15,630 nt of DNA from CAZFIO01 sp964519585 (GCA_964519585.1 CAZFIO010000031.1:1-15630); one strand, 5' to 3'. Shown: positions 7,178 through 15,551, counted from the stretch's first letter. Notes: generated by a model not told the origin, from the letters alone. Numbers and translations are program-made.

Positions 7178-9340
7178 CTAAGATGTAACCCTATATACAT
7201 CAAGAACATTTTTTATATTTTTTATCTTCTTAATTACCTCTTCCAGCTCAACTATATCATTTATTTCAAGAGTCATATTTAAAAATACCTCTCTGTTTTT
7301 ATTGCTTCTTGCATTTAGTGATACTAGGCCTATATCAGACTCATTAACCTTAAATGCAATATCAGCAAGTAGCCCCCCCCTGTCAATACCTCTAACCTGG
7401 ACCTCTGCATTGTAAGATGATCTCTCCTGAGCATCCCATCTAACTTCTAAAAATCTATTTGTATCAGGCTCTTGCTTAATATTTGGACAATCTGCCCTAT
7501 GAATAGATACCCCTCTTCCCTTAGTTACAAAACCAATAATCTCGTCCCCAGGAACAGGATTGCAACAACCTGCAAATCGTACCTTAACATTGTCAATTCC
7601 CTTTACTGATACTCCCTGGCTATTTTTCCTTCTAGGCCTTTCTATAGGTTTATTTAGTTTTTCTTCTATATGCTTCTCTGATATTTTGTCCTTATTTTCT
7701 TTATAATAAGAATCTTTTAACCTGGTAATAATCTGATTTAATTTTACACTACCATAACCTATAGAAGAATAAAGATCATCTATTGTATTTATACTTAATT
7801 TTTTTGCAATAGAATTTAGCCATTCATCTTTTAAAATTTCATTCAGCTTGAAACCTTGTCGCTTAAGTTCTTTTTCCAAAGCATCCTTTCCTTTGGTAAT
7901 ATTTATATCCTTGTCTTTAAGCTTAAACCATTGTCTTATTTTAGATTTAGCCTGGGTGCTTTTTACAATCTTTAGCCAGTCCCTACTAGGACCATTACTA
8001 TTTGAAGATGTGATTACCTCCACTATATTACCATTATTCAATTTATAATTTAAGGGTACTATCCTCCCATCAATTTTTGCTCCTATGCAAGTATTTCCTA
8101 CATCAGTATGGACCCTGTAGGCGAAGTCTATAGGAGTAGAACCTTCAGGAAGATTAATCACATCACCCTTGGGAGTAAAAACAAAAACTTCATCAGTAAA
8201 TACATCTATTTTTAAAGTTTCCATAAAATCCTTGGGATCTTTTAAGTCACTTTGCCACTCAAGAAGTTGCCTTAACCAGGCTAATTTATTGTCAATCACT
8301 TCAGCCTTGGTACTACCCTCTTTGTACTTCCAGTGTGCTGCAATTCCATACTCAGCAGTCCTATGCATTTCATAGGTTCGTATTTGCACTTCAAATATTT
8401 CCCCCTTAGGCCCTATAACAGTTGTATGGAGTGATTGATACATATTTGGTTTTGGCATGGCAATAAAGTCCTTAAACCTTCTTGGTATGGGTTTCCAAAG
8501 AGTGTGAACTATCCCTAAAACTCCATAGCAATCCTTAATATTATCTACCAATACCCTAATTGCTGTTAAGTCGAAAATTTGCTCAAACTCCTTACCCTGA
8601 ATCTCCATTTTCTTGTAGATGCTATAAAAGCTTTTTGGTCTGCCACTTATTTCGCCCTTAATATTCATTTCATATAAATTTTCATTAAGCTTATCTATAA
8701 TTTCTTTAATATAGTCTTCACGTTCATTTCGTTTTTTTGATACCTTTTCTACTAAATTGTAATACTTGTCAGGCTCCATAAATCTAAGTGACAAATCTTC
8801 CAATTCCCATTTGATTTTTGAAATCCCCAATCTATGGGCAATAGGTGCATAAATCTCTAATGTTTCCAAAGCCTTCTCTTTTTTCTTTTCGTCTGTCATA
8901 TATTCTAAGGTTCGCATATTATGCAACCTATCAGCTAGTTTTACAATTATAACTCTTATATCCTTAGACATGGCTAAAACCATTTTTCTCAGATTCTCTG
9001 CTTGATTTTCCTGTTCTGTTTTATATTTCAGTTTTTTTAATTTAGTTACCCCATCAATCAAGTCAGCAATTTCCTCACCAAATCTCTCAACAATACTTTC
9101 GTAAGTATTATTAGTGTCCTCAATTACATCATGAAGAAGCCCAGCTATTATAGTAGCTGTATCCATATTTAAATCCGCTAAAATCATTGCAACGCTAACA
9201 GGATGAGTAAAAAACTTCTCACCAGAGTTTCTATATTGCCCTTCGTGTGCAGCTTCTCCAAATGTATAGGCCTTAACTAAAAGACTCAAATCAGCATAAG
9301 GATTATATTGTTCTACTGTGCTTATTAACTTTTCCAACAT
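7178..9340 (-). CDS. rel: bifunctional (p)ppGpp synthetase/hydrolase Rel
   Basis: Long RSH enzyme that makes (p)ppGpp from ATP and GTP/GDP on starved ribosomes and degrades it. From the chosen ATG it has 720 residues. The N-terminal HD hydrolase domain has HDVIEDT at 70-76 and VKLADRLHNMRT (133-144). The synthetase domain has PKSFYSIYKKM near 235-245 and RFKD (288-291), the basic signature of bifunctional Rel rather than the acidic one of RelA. A TGS domain (about 381-445), a helical region, a Cys-containing zinc-finger-like domain (Cys592, Cys593, Cys618) and a C-terminal ACT domain (about 645-720) follow. ATG at 9340 has AGGTGA 5 bases upstream; a GTG three codons earlier lies within that RBS. 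A G8 run occurs at 7380-7373, codons 654-656, where the ACT domain begins. apt, usually between recJ and rel, is absent. Confidence 0.96.
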   Translation of the reverse strand: MLEKLISTVEQYNPYADLSLLVKAYTFGEAAHEGQYRNSGEKFFTHPVSVAMILADLNMDTATIIAGLLHDVIEDTNNTYESIVERFGEEIADLIDGVTKLKKLKYKTEQENQAENLRKMVLAMSKDIRVIIVKLADRLHNMRTLEYMTDEKKKEKALETLEIYAPIAHRLGISKIKWELEDLSLRFMEPDKYYNLVEKVSKKRNEREDYIKEIIDKLNENLYEMNIKGEISGRPKSFYSIYKKMEIQGKEFEQIFDLTAIRVLVDNIKDCYGVLGIVHTLWKPIPRRFKDFIAMPKPNMYQSLHTTVIGPKGEIFEVQIRTYEMHRTAEYGIAAHWKYKEGSTKAEVIDNKLAWLRQLLEWQSDLKDPKDFMETLKIDVFTDEVFVFTPKGDVINLPEGSTPIDFAYRVHTDVGNTCIGAKIDGRIVPLNYKLNNGNIVEVITSSNSNGPSRDWLKIVKSTQAKSKIRQWFKLKDKDINITKGKDALEKELKRQGFKLNEILKDEWLNSIAKKLSINTIDDLYSSIGYGSVKLNQIITRLKDSYYKENKDKISEKHIEEKLNKPIERPRRKNSQGVSVKGIDNVKVRFAGCCNPVPGDEIIGFVTKGRGVSIHRADCPNIKQEPDTNRFLEVRWDAQERSSYNAEVQVRGIDRGGLLADIAFKVNESDIGLVSLNARSNKNREVFLNMTLEINDIVELEEVIKKIKNIKNVLDVYRVTS

Positions 9341-9374
9341 GTCTATCACCTATTTCTGTATAACTTAATTGATT

Positions 9375-11135
9375 TTAGATTCTAAAACTTTGTATAATTA
9401 CCTGCAAACTTGTTTTTCCCATATATTCATTTATGGAAGGATAAAAAAGTATATCTATTGTAATTTCCTTATTGAAACCCCTGTAAAGATTCTCAAGTTC
9501 AATTTCACCATAGCTGTTGATTATTAAGTTTTCAAAATCATCCATACCACTAAATATCAGGCCTTCAATGGTGAAACCCTTTTTTGTTTTTAATAAGAGC
9601 TTCAATACATTTTTATTTTTACCCAATTTTATAGCACTATCTATTTTTAAACCCTTATCACCAAAAATTGGTTTAGCATTACCCTTCCCATGAGGTTCTA
9701 GAGTCTTAAGTTCCTCAATATTCTTGTAACTAATATATTCAATTGGCAGGGCCATGTCAATATAAACTTTCCTAGCCAAGGCATTTTCATCCAATTTGCT
9801 TTCATTATTTAGAAATTCCCTTAAGATATCAATATTGCTCTCTTTTAAAGATAAACCAGCTGCCATAGGATGTCCACCAAATTTTCCTAACAAATCCTTG
9901 CCCTTCAGCAATTCTTCAAACATATTATATTCTTCAATAGACCTAGCTGACCCTTTTATTTGATCCTTACCATCTGTTAGGACTATTGTGGGCCTGTTAT
10001 ATATATCCTTAACCCTTCCAGCTATAATTCCAGCTATACTTTCATGTATGGATGGTTCGTAAACCACTATAATCTTATCATCTTTTATAGGGCTATTTTC
10101 TATCTGTTCTAGAACCTTATCTAATCCATTTGTAGTCATGGTTTTTCTTTCTTCGTTAATCTCTCTTAATTCCTTAGCCTTAATCTTTGCCAAGTCCCTA
10201 TCTTCTTCTAAAAGTAAATCTAGGGATAGATAGGCTGTATCCAACCTACCAGATGCATTAAAGGTAGGCCCAATAATAAATCCTATATGGTAGGTGCTTA
10301 TAATGTCCTTAATTCCTGACTCATAAATTAGAGCCTCTAAACCAATATTCTCGGTCTTATTTATAAGTTCCAGCCCATGCTTAACTATAATCCTATTTTC
10401 ATCCACCAAATCTACTACATCACAAATAGTTGCAATGGCTACATACTCCAATAACTTATATAAGTTTTTCTTAGATATATTGTACAGCTTAAATAGCTGT
10501 TCTATAAGCCTATAAACCACTCCTGCACCACATAAATACTTAAACTCATAAGTGCATTCTGGATTTTTAGGGTTTACAATAACATCAGCCTTTGGATATA
10601 TGTAGTTTCTTAACCCATTTTCTTGGGAAAAAGACAAGTCATGATGATCGGTAATTATCAAGGTAAGGCCCAATCCTTTAGCCAATTCTCCTGCCTCAAT
10701 AGCAGAGATCCCATTGTCACAAGTGATTATAGTATCTATGCCTTCTTCTTTGGCCTCTTTTACAAGGCTAAGATTTAAACCATATCCATCATCAACCCTA
10801 TTTGGTATCACATAATCAACAATCCCACCCAAGTGGATTAAACTCTTGTAAAGGATATAAACAGACATTATTCCATCTACATCATAATCCCCCACAATCC
10901 TGATTCTTTTATTATTTTCTATTTTAGATCTAATAATCCTAGCAGCATGATCAGCCCCCAACAAGGAATTATTAGAATCTAAGTCTCTTAAACCTCCATA
11001 TAAAAACTTTTTGATTTGGAAGTTTTCAATAACACCTCTGTTAATAAGGACTTTAGATATTATGGGGCTAATATTCAGTTCTTCTGCCTTTTCCTTAAAA
11101 TCTATATCTTTGTTTTTTATATACCATTTTTCCAA
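9375..11135 (-). CDS. recJ: single-stranded-DNA-specific exonuclease RecJ
   Basis: 5'-3' exonuclease of the DHH phosphoesterase superfamily acting in recombination and mismatch/base-excision repair. Numbered from the ATG at 11186, metal-binding motifs are DYDVDG (100-105), CDNG (156-159) and DHH (180-182), then NASGRL (310-315), GSARS (412-416) and DHHA1 motif GGHPMAAG (437-444), and a C-terminal OB-like part. I set the start at TTG 11135-11133: GGAGTGG lies just upstream, and the product begins MEKWYIKN, like family members; 586 residues. The ATG at 11186 would add 17 atypical residues, has no RBS, and falls almost on the predicted transcription start. Length and motifs are otherwise intact. 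It opens the recJ-rel-dtd run after a terminator. Confidence 0.95.
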   Translation of the reverse strand: MEKWYIKNKDIDFKEKAEELNISPIISKVLINRGVIENFQIKKFLYGGLRDLDSNNSLLGADHAARIIRSKIENNKRIRIVGDYDVDGIMSVYILYKSLIHLGGIVDYVIPNRVDDGYGLNLSLVKEAKEEGIDTIITCDNGISAIEAGELAKGLGLTLIITDHHDLSFSQENGLRNYIYPKADVIVNPKNPECTYEFKYLCGAGVVYRLIEQLFKLYNISKKNLYKLLEYVAIATICDVVDLVDENRIIVKHGLELINKTENIGLEALIYESGIKDIISTYHIGFIIGPTFNASGRLDTAYLSLDLLLEEDRDLAKIKAKELREINEERKTMTTNGLDKVLEQIENSPIKDDKIIVVYEPSIHESIAGIIAGRVKDIYNRPTIVLTDGKDQIKGSARSIEEYNMFEELLKGKDLLGKFGGHPMAAGLSLKESNIDILREFLNNESKLDENALARKVYIDMALPIEYISYKNIEELKTLEPHGKGNAKPIFGDKGLKIDSAIKLGKNKNVLKLLLKTKKGFTIEGLIFSGMDDFENLIINSYGEIELENLYRGFNKEITIDILFYPSINEYMGKTSLQVIIQSFRI

Positions 11136-11195
11136 AAAACCACTCCACAACTTTTTTCCATTTTTAAATATATTATCATTAAACATCTTATAAAT

Positions 11196-11224
11196 CTAAT
11201 AATCCTATATATAGCTATTGTTAA
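11196..11224 (-). promoter_or_regulatory. candidate promoter for recJ
   Basis: TTAACA (11224-11219, 5/6) and TATTAG (11201-11196, 4/6) are 17 bases apart, directly after the secF terminator. This predicts a start near 11189 and a leader of about 55 bases to the TTG start of recJ. The match is moderate. Confidence 0.4.
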
Positions 11225-11232
11225 CTATCAGA

Positions 11233-11263
11233 ATAAAACAAAAACTGCTATTTAGCAGTTTTT
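11233..11263 (-). terminator. intrinsic terminator overlapping the end of secF
   Basis: AAAACTGCTA and TAGCAGTTTT form a tight palindrome (arms about 11263-11253 and 11250-11240) followed by TTTTTGTTTTA. The secF stop TAG (11250-11248) is the first triplet of the 3' arm, so translation up to the stop would cover the hairpin. If ribosomes are lost upstream at the internal TAGs, the hairpin would form freely. Confidence 0.85.
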
Positions 11264-12114
11264 ATTGAAACATTTTTTAAATCATACCAAATAGGAGATG
11301 CAATAAATATTGAAGAATAAGTTCCAGCTATCATACCCACAAGTAATGGTAATGCTAGTATCTTCACATCCTCTACACCCACTATATAAAGAACTAATAC
11401 AGCTATTACTGTTGTTACAGTGGTATTAATAGTTCTTCTCAAGGAATAGTTTATTCCATTGTTTATTATATCTTCAATCTTATCTCTTGGGTTCTATTTC
11501 ATTTCTTCCCTTATTCTATCAAAAATATCTCTAGTATCATTGATGGACTATCCTACAATGGTAAGTATAGCGGCAATAAAAGCACTATTAACTGGCAAGT
11601 GTAAAATTGAGTAGACAGAAATGGTAATTAAAACATCATGTATAAGGGCTATAATAGCTGCTAGCCCAAATCTAAACTCGAATCTAATGGTAATGTATGC
11701 CAACATAGCTACAGTGGCTATTGAGATGGAAAGAAAGGCTTTGTTTTGAATTTCCTTACCCATTGATGGCCCTACCTTCTCTGATTTAAAATTATTCTTA
11801 TCTACATCATGTTTTTCAGTAAAAGATTCAGAAATAAGATTTATGTCCTTATTAGACAAATCCTTAGTGCTTTTAATAATTAGTTCATGCTTGGAAACCC
11901 CACCATGGATAATGCTCATATTTTCATCATATTCTGATGTAATTTTTCTTACTTCATCAGCATCAATATATTTCCCTGCATTAATTTGTATCAATGTTCC
12001 ACCAGTAAACTCTATACCATAATTTAAGCCATTTATTAGAAACATTACTAAACCTATTAAGATTATAATAAGAGAGAAACTTCCATATAATTTTCTGTTT
12101 TTTATTACATTCAT
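11248..12114 (-). pseudogene. secF: protein translocase subunit SecF, interrupted by two in-frame TAG codons
   Basis: SecF is an RND-type membrane subunit that works with SecD in proton-driven late protein export. The reading frame is intact for 288 codons from ATG 12114 (GGAGGT 6 bases upstream, 13 bases after secD). It carries a first membrane helix, FTGGTLIQI in the extracytoplasmic domain, and EFRFGLAAIIALIHDVLITI. The normal end is also present (SIFIASPIWYDL). TAG replaces the expected Tyr in the ILTIVG-Tyr-SINDT motif (codon 189, 11550-11548), and a second TAG is codon 207 (11496-11494). Between them TRDIFDR stands where families have TIVIFDR or similar, placing charged residues in a membrane helix. 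Damage is thus confined to about 60 bases. Options are a decaying gene, consensus error, or UAG readthrough; the last is least likely. No RBS supports a restart downstream. Confidence 0.9.
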
Positions 12115-12127
12115 CACTACACCTCCA

Positions 12128-13411
12128 CTAAATACCAAATACTTTGGTGTTTTTAGTATTTATAAGATTTACAAAGAGCTTCAATAAGTATTTTGACAAA
12201 ATAATTGCTGTAATCATAGATGCAATAATTCCAATAATTAAAGTTACACCAAATCCTTTAATTGGACCTATTCCAAAGTAATATAGTACAAGACCAGCAA
12301 TTAGAGTTGTGATATTTGAGTCCATGACAGATGTTAAGGCCCTTTTGAAGCCTGCATCCACAGCAGTTCTAATGCTCTTACCTATTTTTAACTCTTCCCT
12401 TATTCTTTCAAAAATCAGAACATTGGAATCAACCGCCATACCTATAGACAAGACTAAACCAGCAATTCCTGGTAAGGTTAATTTCACACCTAAAATAATC
12501 ATTGTAAATATAACTATTAGTGTATAGGTAGTTAAGGCAAGAGATGCCACAAGTCCTGGAATCTTATAAATTATAATCATAAATAAAAATATAATTAGTA
12601 AGGCTATCCCCCCAGCTTGTATACTTTTTTCGTAAGCTTCTAAGCCTAATGTAGGGCCTATTACAGAAGTTTGATGTTCAATCAAATCAACAGGCAAGGC
12701 TCCAGCTCTTATGAGAGTAGCTAGTTTACCAGCATAATCTATATCAAAATTTCCACTTATTACAGCCTTACCATCTACTATAGCCTGGCCACCTTCATCC
12801 ACATGTTTAACAGCAGGGTTAGAAATTAGCTGGTCATCTAAAACAATCATAATAACCCTATCATTAATATTCTTTTCATGAATCAATCTTTCAGTAGCTT
12901 CTGCAAAGCTTGCACTTCCATCTTTGTCCAATTCTAAGGTAACAACTGGCCTTTCAATCCCTAAACTATCTTTTTGAAATGCTACACCTGCATCTTTAAC
13001 ATTCTTACCAGTCAATACAACATTGTTATCCATTTCAATAAACTGTAACTGTGCAGTTTTACCAATTAAATCTATAGCTTCTTGTGGATTATCAACTCCA
13101 GCTATTTCAACCCTAATCCTTTTATCGCCTTCTATAACAATATTTGGTTCAGATATACCTAGGCCATTTACCCTTTCGCCTATAATAGCCTTAGTTTGAT
13201 CCATAAGTCTTTGTAGTTCCTCACCCTTTGCACTTGTATTTGCTTCCAATATGACATATACCCCACCAGCTAGGTCTAGCCCTAAATCCATAGAGTCTTT
13301 TGCATTTTCAATTTTTTTGTCCCCAATATCTAATCCATTTATAGCAACATAAACGAAACCACTTATTATTGCGCATATTAGGATTAATATGATGGTGCTT
13401 CTAGTTTTCAT
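12128..13411 (-). CDS. secD: protein translocase subunit SecD
   Basis: RND-type membrane protein that, with SecF, uses the proton gradient to pull substrates out of SecYEG. The 427 residues show an N-terminal helix (about 5-25), the conserved LGLDLAGGVYVILEA (43-57), a compact extracytoplasmic P1 domain, and five C-terminal helices (about 265-415). GMAVDSNVLIFERIREE (324-340) contains the conserved proton-relay Asp328. ATG at 13411 has AGGAGG close upstream. It is intact, unlike its partner secF 13 bases downstream; SecD alone is not known to work well without SecF. It follows a strong terminator hairpin, so its transcription depends on a promoter or readthrough within the 192-base leader. 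Confidence 0.96.
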   Translation of the reverse strand: MKTRSTIILILICAIISGFVYVAINGLDIGDKKIENAKDSMDLGLDLAGGVYVILEANTSAKGEELQRLMDQTKAIIGERVNGLGISEPNIVIEGDKRIRVEIAGVDNPQEAIDLIGKTAQLQFIEMDNNVVLTGKNVKDAGVAFQKDSLGIERPVVTLELDKDGSASFAEATERLIHEKNINDRVIMIVLDDQLISNPAVKHVDEGGQAIVDGKAVISGNFDIDYAGKLATLIRAGALPVDLIEHQTSVIGPTLGLEAYEKSIQAGGIALLIIFLFMIIIYKIPGLVASLALTTYTLIVIFTMIILGVKLTLPGIAGLVLSIGMAVDSNVLIFERIREELKIGKSIRTAVDAGFKRALTSVMDSNITTLIAGLVLYYFGIGPIKGFGVTLIIGIIASMITAIILSKYLLKLFVNLINTKNTKVFGI

Positions 13412-13603
13412 TTGCTACCTCCTAGTTCTTATTTCATTTATCCTATCATATCTAGCTAAATATTGTATCTATTGGCACATAAATAAAAAAGTAGTGGTAT
13501 TACCACTACCCATTGAGGCTAGTTACCCTGGTTAAAGTTATTAAATAATAATATAATTATATCATAATGCAATTCAAATATAAAGTTGTTTTTAGGAAAT
13601 TTC
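13412..13603 (-). promoter_or_regulatory. secD leader region with possible promoter and attenuator-like pairing
   Basis: This 192-base spacer between the TIGR04086-like gene and secD holds a TATAAT (13561-13556) with no good -35, then a terminator hairpin at 13509-13491. Just before it, ACTAGCC (13523-13517) can pair with GGGTAGT (13511-13505) with one G-G mismatch. That would use bases needed for the terminator stem, as in an attenuator. I recognise no known riboswitch family. A TATGAT at about 13457-13452 is a further -10 candidate without a convincing -35. Confidence 0.35.
13481..13509 (-). terminator. intrinsic terminator upstream of secD
   Basis: The stem GTAGTGG (13509-13503) pairs with CCACTAC (13497-13491) around TAATA, followed by TTTTTTATTT (13490-13481). 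It is a strong canonical form. It either ends the transcript of the TIGR04086-like gene or attenuates secD. Confidence 0.88.
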
Positions 13604-13975
13604 CTATATTAAATTTATCCCAATTATACCACCTATAGCGCCCAATATAATAGAACCAATTAATTTTACCAAATATATTCTTTGAAAAACATTAACTTTT
13701 AAAAACCCTACATTTAAGATTATAACTATAAGGAAGTATATCCCACCTAGTAAAGATCCATACAACCATCCCTTTTCTCTGGTCTTCATGGCTACAAACA
13801 TACTAGAGACACAAATACTTATTGTCATACTGATATTATTTATCAGAGAAATTTTGGTCTCTTGGAAATTAGTAAACCTTAACAAGACTGATGTAAGTAA
13901 AATAAATATAAGAGAAAGAACAATGGATAATAGAACTCCTTTTAATAAATTTATTAATTTAATATTATTTTTCAT
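13604..13975 (-). CDS. TIGR04086/YrzE-like four-helix membrane protein
   Basis: A 123-residue integral membrane protein of unknown function. Hydrophobic helices lie at about 12-32, 45-63, 69-92 and 100-122, with a short basic loop KTREKGW (64-70) leading into LYGSLLGGIYFLIVIIL, a pattern I associate with the TIGR04086 (YrzE) family. Members commonly sit next to yajC in Bacillota, which supports the assignment; a Sec- or membrane-linked role is only inference. ATG at 13975 has GGGGTG about 6 bases upstream. That RBS lies in the 3' arm of a possible ACCCCTA/TAGGGGT hairpin. Terminators on both sides suggest a separate short transcript or controlled readthrough from yajC. Confidence 0.75.
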   Translation of the reverse strand: MKNNIKLINLLKGVLLSIVLSLIFILLTSVLLRFTNFQETKISLINNISMTISICVSSMFVAMKTREKGWLYGSLLGGIYFLIVIILNVGFLKVNVFQRIYLVKLIGSIILGAIGGIIGINLI

Positions 13976-13983
13976 AAAATAAC

Positions 13984-14014
13984 ACCCCTATTTAATTTTA
14001 TTAATCCTAGGGGT
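13984..14014 (-). promoter_or_regulatory. inverted repeat enclosing the ribosome binding site of the TIGR04086-like gene
   Basis: ACCCCTA (14014-14008) and TAGGGGT (13990-13984) are perfect 7-base inverted arms, separated by 17 AT-rich bases. The 3' arm contains the GGGGTG Shine-Dalgarno sequence, so folding would mask it. Control of translation is inference. Confidence 0.4.
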
Positions 14015-14056
14015 AAAATATTACAAAAGCTTCCTTCTAAGTGGAAGCTTTTGTAA
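14011..14056 (-). terminator. hairpin terminator after yajC
   Basis: A perfect 14-bp inverted repeat, TTACAAAAGCTTCC (14056-14043) with GGAAGCTTTTGTAA (14034-14021), has an 8-base loop. The 3' arm carries TTTT and is followed by TATTTTA. It lies 45 bases past the yajC stop and likely ends the queA-tgt-yajC transcript. The arms are near-symmetric (A-run and T-run), so it could work in both directions. Confidence 0.8.
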
Positions 14057-14101
14057 GATTAAGTAATTTCAGTTCAATTATAAATTGTAAATTTTAGGCG
14101 C

Positions 14102-14374
14102 CTATTCAGTCTTATTAATTACTGTTCCTACTGACCATCTAGTAACATCTAATCTAGTTTTAGTAGAGCCAACCTCAAGAGTTATAATATCCTCTTTTAC
14201 TAAAGTTATCTTACCATAGATTCCACCTATAGTAATTACTTCATCCCCTACCTTTAAGGCCCCCCTCATCTCTTGCACTTGTTTTTCCTTCTTTTTTTGC
14301 GGTCTTATGGCAAACAAATAAAATATTACTACTAATCCAATTGGAAGTATTAGTGCTTGTAGTTGTTCTGGCAT
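14102..14374 (-). CDS. yajC: preprotein translocase subunit YajC
   Basis: Small single-span membrane protein that associates with SecDF and the SecYEG holotranslocon. The 90 residues have one hydrophobic segment (about 6-23) ending in IRPQKKKEK (23-31), the diagnostic basic junction, then the cytoplasmic domain with GDEVITIGGIYGKI (43-56) and LDVTRWSVGTV near the end. The ATG at 14374 has GGGAGGGAT upstream. It follows tgt by 61 bases containing a TATAAT (14405-14400) without a clear -35, so it may be served by the queA-tgt transcript, an extra promoter, or both. The tgt-yajC order is conserved. Confidence 0.96.
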   Translation of the reverse strand: MPEQLQALILPIGLVVIFYLFAIRPQKKKEKQVQEMRGALKVGDEVITIGGIYGKITLVKEDIITLEVGSTKTRLDVTRWSVGTVINKTE

Positions 14375-14435
14375 AAGTTTATCCCTCCCTCTCTTTACTA
14401 TTATACCTTAAAATTAAAATATTTCATTATTTATT

Positions 14436-15551
14436 TTAATTATATCCATATTTATCGTAAAATTCATCCTTATATTCTAGCAACCTATCTTCTTTAATGG
14501 CTTTTCTAATGTTCTCCATTAACTTAATTAAAAAATATAGGTTATGGGTTGTGGCTAGTCTAGCCCCTAAAATTTCATCAACATTAAATAAATGTCTTAT
14601 ATAGGCCCTAGAGTAATTAGTGCAGGCATAGCAGTCACACTCCGAATCCAAAGGCCTAAAGTCCCTAGAATATTTAGCATTTCTTACAACCAACCTTCCC
14701 TTGCTGGTTAAAACAGTACCATTTCTACCTATCCTAGTTGGAAATACACAATCAGCCATATCTATCCCTCTGATTACAGATTCAAAAAGATAATCAGGGG
14801 TCCCCACGCCCATATTGTATCTAGGTTTGTTTTTTGGTAGCAAAGTGGTTGTAAAATCAAGCATTTCACACATCAATTCCCTAGGCTCCCCAACACTTAG
14901 TCCACCTATGGCATAGCCTGGAAAGTCCATTTCTACCAGGTCAAGGGCACTTTTCTCCCTTAGGTCCTTATACATACCCCCCTGCACTATACCAAACAAG
15001 GCTTGTTTATCCCAATCTTTATGAAAATCCTTGCATCGTCTTGCCCACCTAGAAGTCCTTTCCATGGAATGCTTAGCATATTCATAGGTTGCCGGGTAAG
15101 GAGTACATTCATCAAAGGCCATCATAATATCTGAACCCAGTGCATTTTGAATTTCAATAGACTTTTCTGGACTTATAAAATGTTTAGAACCATCAATATG
15201 AGACCTGAACTCTACACCCTCCTCCTTAATTTTCCTTAAATTACCTAGGCTAAAGACCTGAAACCCTCCACTATCAGTAAGTATGGGGTAATTCCAATTC
15301 ATAAACTTATGAAGCCCACCTGCTTCTTTAATCAGCTCATGGCCAGGCTTTAAATACAAATGATAGGTATTAGATAGTATAACCTGGGCCCCTAAATCCT
15401 TAACTTCCTCAGGAGTCATAGCTTTTACGGTTGCCCTGGTACCAACAGGCATAAATATAGGAGTTTCAATGGTGCCATGCTTTGTATGAAGTTTACCCAA
15501 TCTAGCCTTAGAATCTTTAGCTTCCTTAATTAATTCAAATTTAAAATCCAT
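14436..15551 (-). CDS. tgt: tRNA-guanine transglycosylase
   Basis: Exchanges guanine at the wobble position of tRNAs with GUN anticodons for preQ1, the first tRNA-bound step of queuosine synthesis. The 371 residues have the family's normal length. DSGGFQVFSLG begins at the likely general acid/base Asp93; FGIVQGG (186-192) and AIGGLSVGE (214-222) are substrate-pocket motifs; GIDMADCVFPTR (262-273) holds the nucleophile Asp264. Zinc ligands are Cys305, Cys307, Cys310 and His336. The ATG at 15551 has GGGGGTG just upstream, overlapping the queA stop. It is the downstream partner of queA in one operon; queuosine salvage-only lineages differ, so this organism likely uses preQ1. Confidence 0.98.
   Translation of the reverse strand: MDFKFELIKEAKDSKARLGKLHTKHGTIETPIFMPVGTRATVKAMTPEEVKDLGAQVILSNTYHLYLKPGHELIKEAGGLHKFMNWNYPILTDSGGFQVFSLGNLRKIKEEGVEFRSHIDGSKHFISPEKSIEIQNALGSDIMMAFDECTPYPATYEYAKHSMERTSRWARRCKDFHKDWDKQALFGIVQGGMYKDLREKSALDLVEMDFPGYAIGGLSVGEPRELMCEMLDFTTTLLPKNKPRYNMGVGTPDYLFESVIRGIDMADCVFPTRIGRNGTVLTSKGRLVVRNAKYSRDFRPLDSECDCYACTNYSRAYIRHLFNVDEILGARLATTHNLYFLIKLMENIRKAIKEDRLLEYKDEFYDKYGYN

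Noticed and set aside
9341..9374. Remnant of apt between recJ and rel
   Set aside because: Only 34 bases separate the genes and no coding trace can be seen.
11248..11442. The 3' part of secF as a separate small membrane-protein gene starting at TTG 11442
   Set aside because: It continues the SecF frame and sequence, and no ribosome binding site precedes the TTG.
11248..12114. secF as a UAG-recoded (pyrrolysine-like or reassigned) gene
   Set aside because: Other genes in the window use TAG as a genuine stop directly before the next gene, and no other gene has an internal TAG. Altered hydrophobic residues next to the TAGs also point to damage or error.
13469..13513. A 14-codon leader peptide before secD
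   Set aside because: It has no ribosome binding site and runs through the terminator stem and T-run, so it is probably a chance frame.
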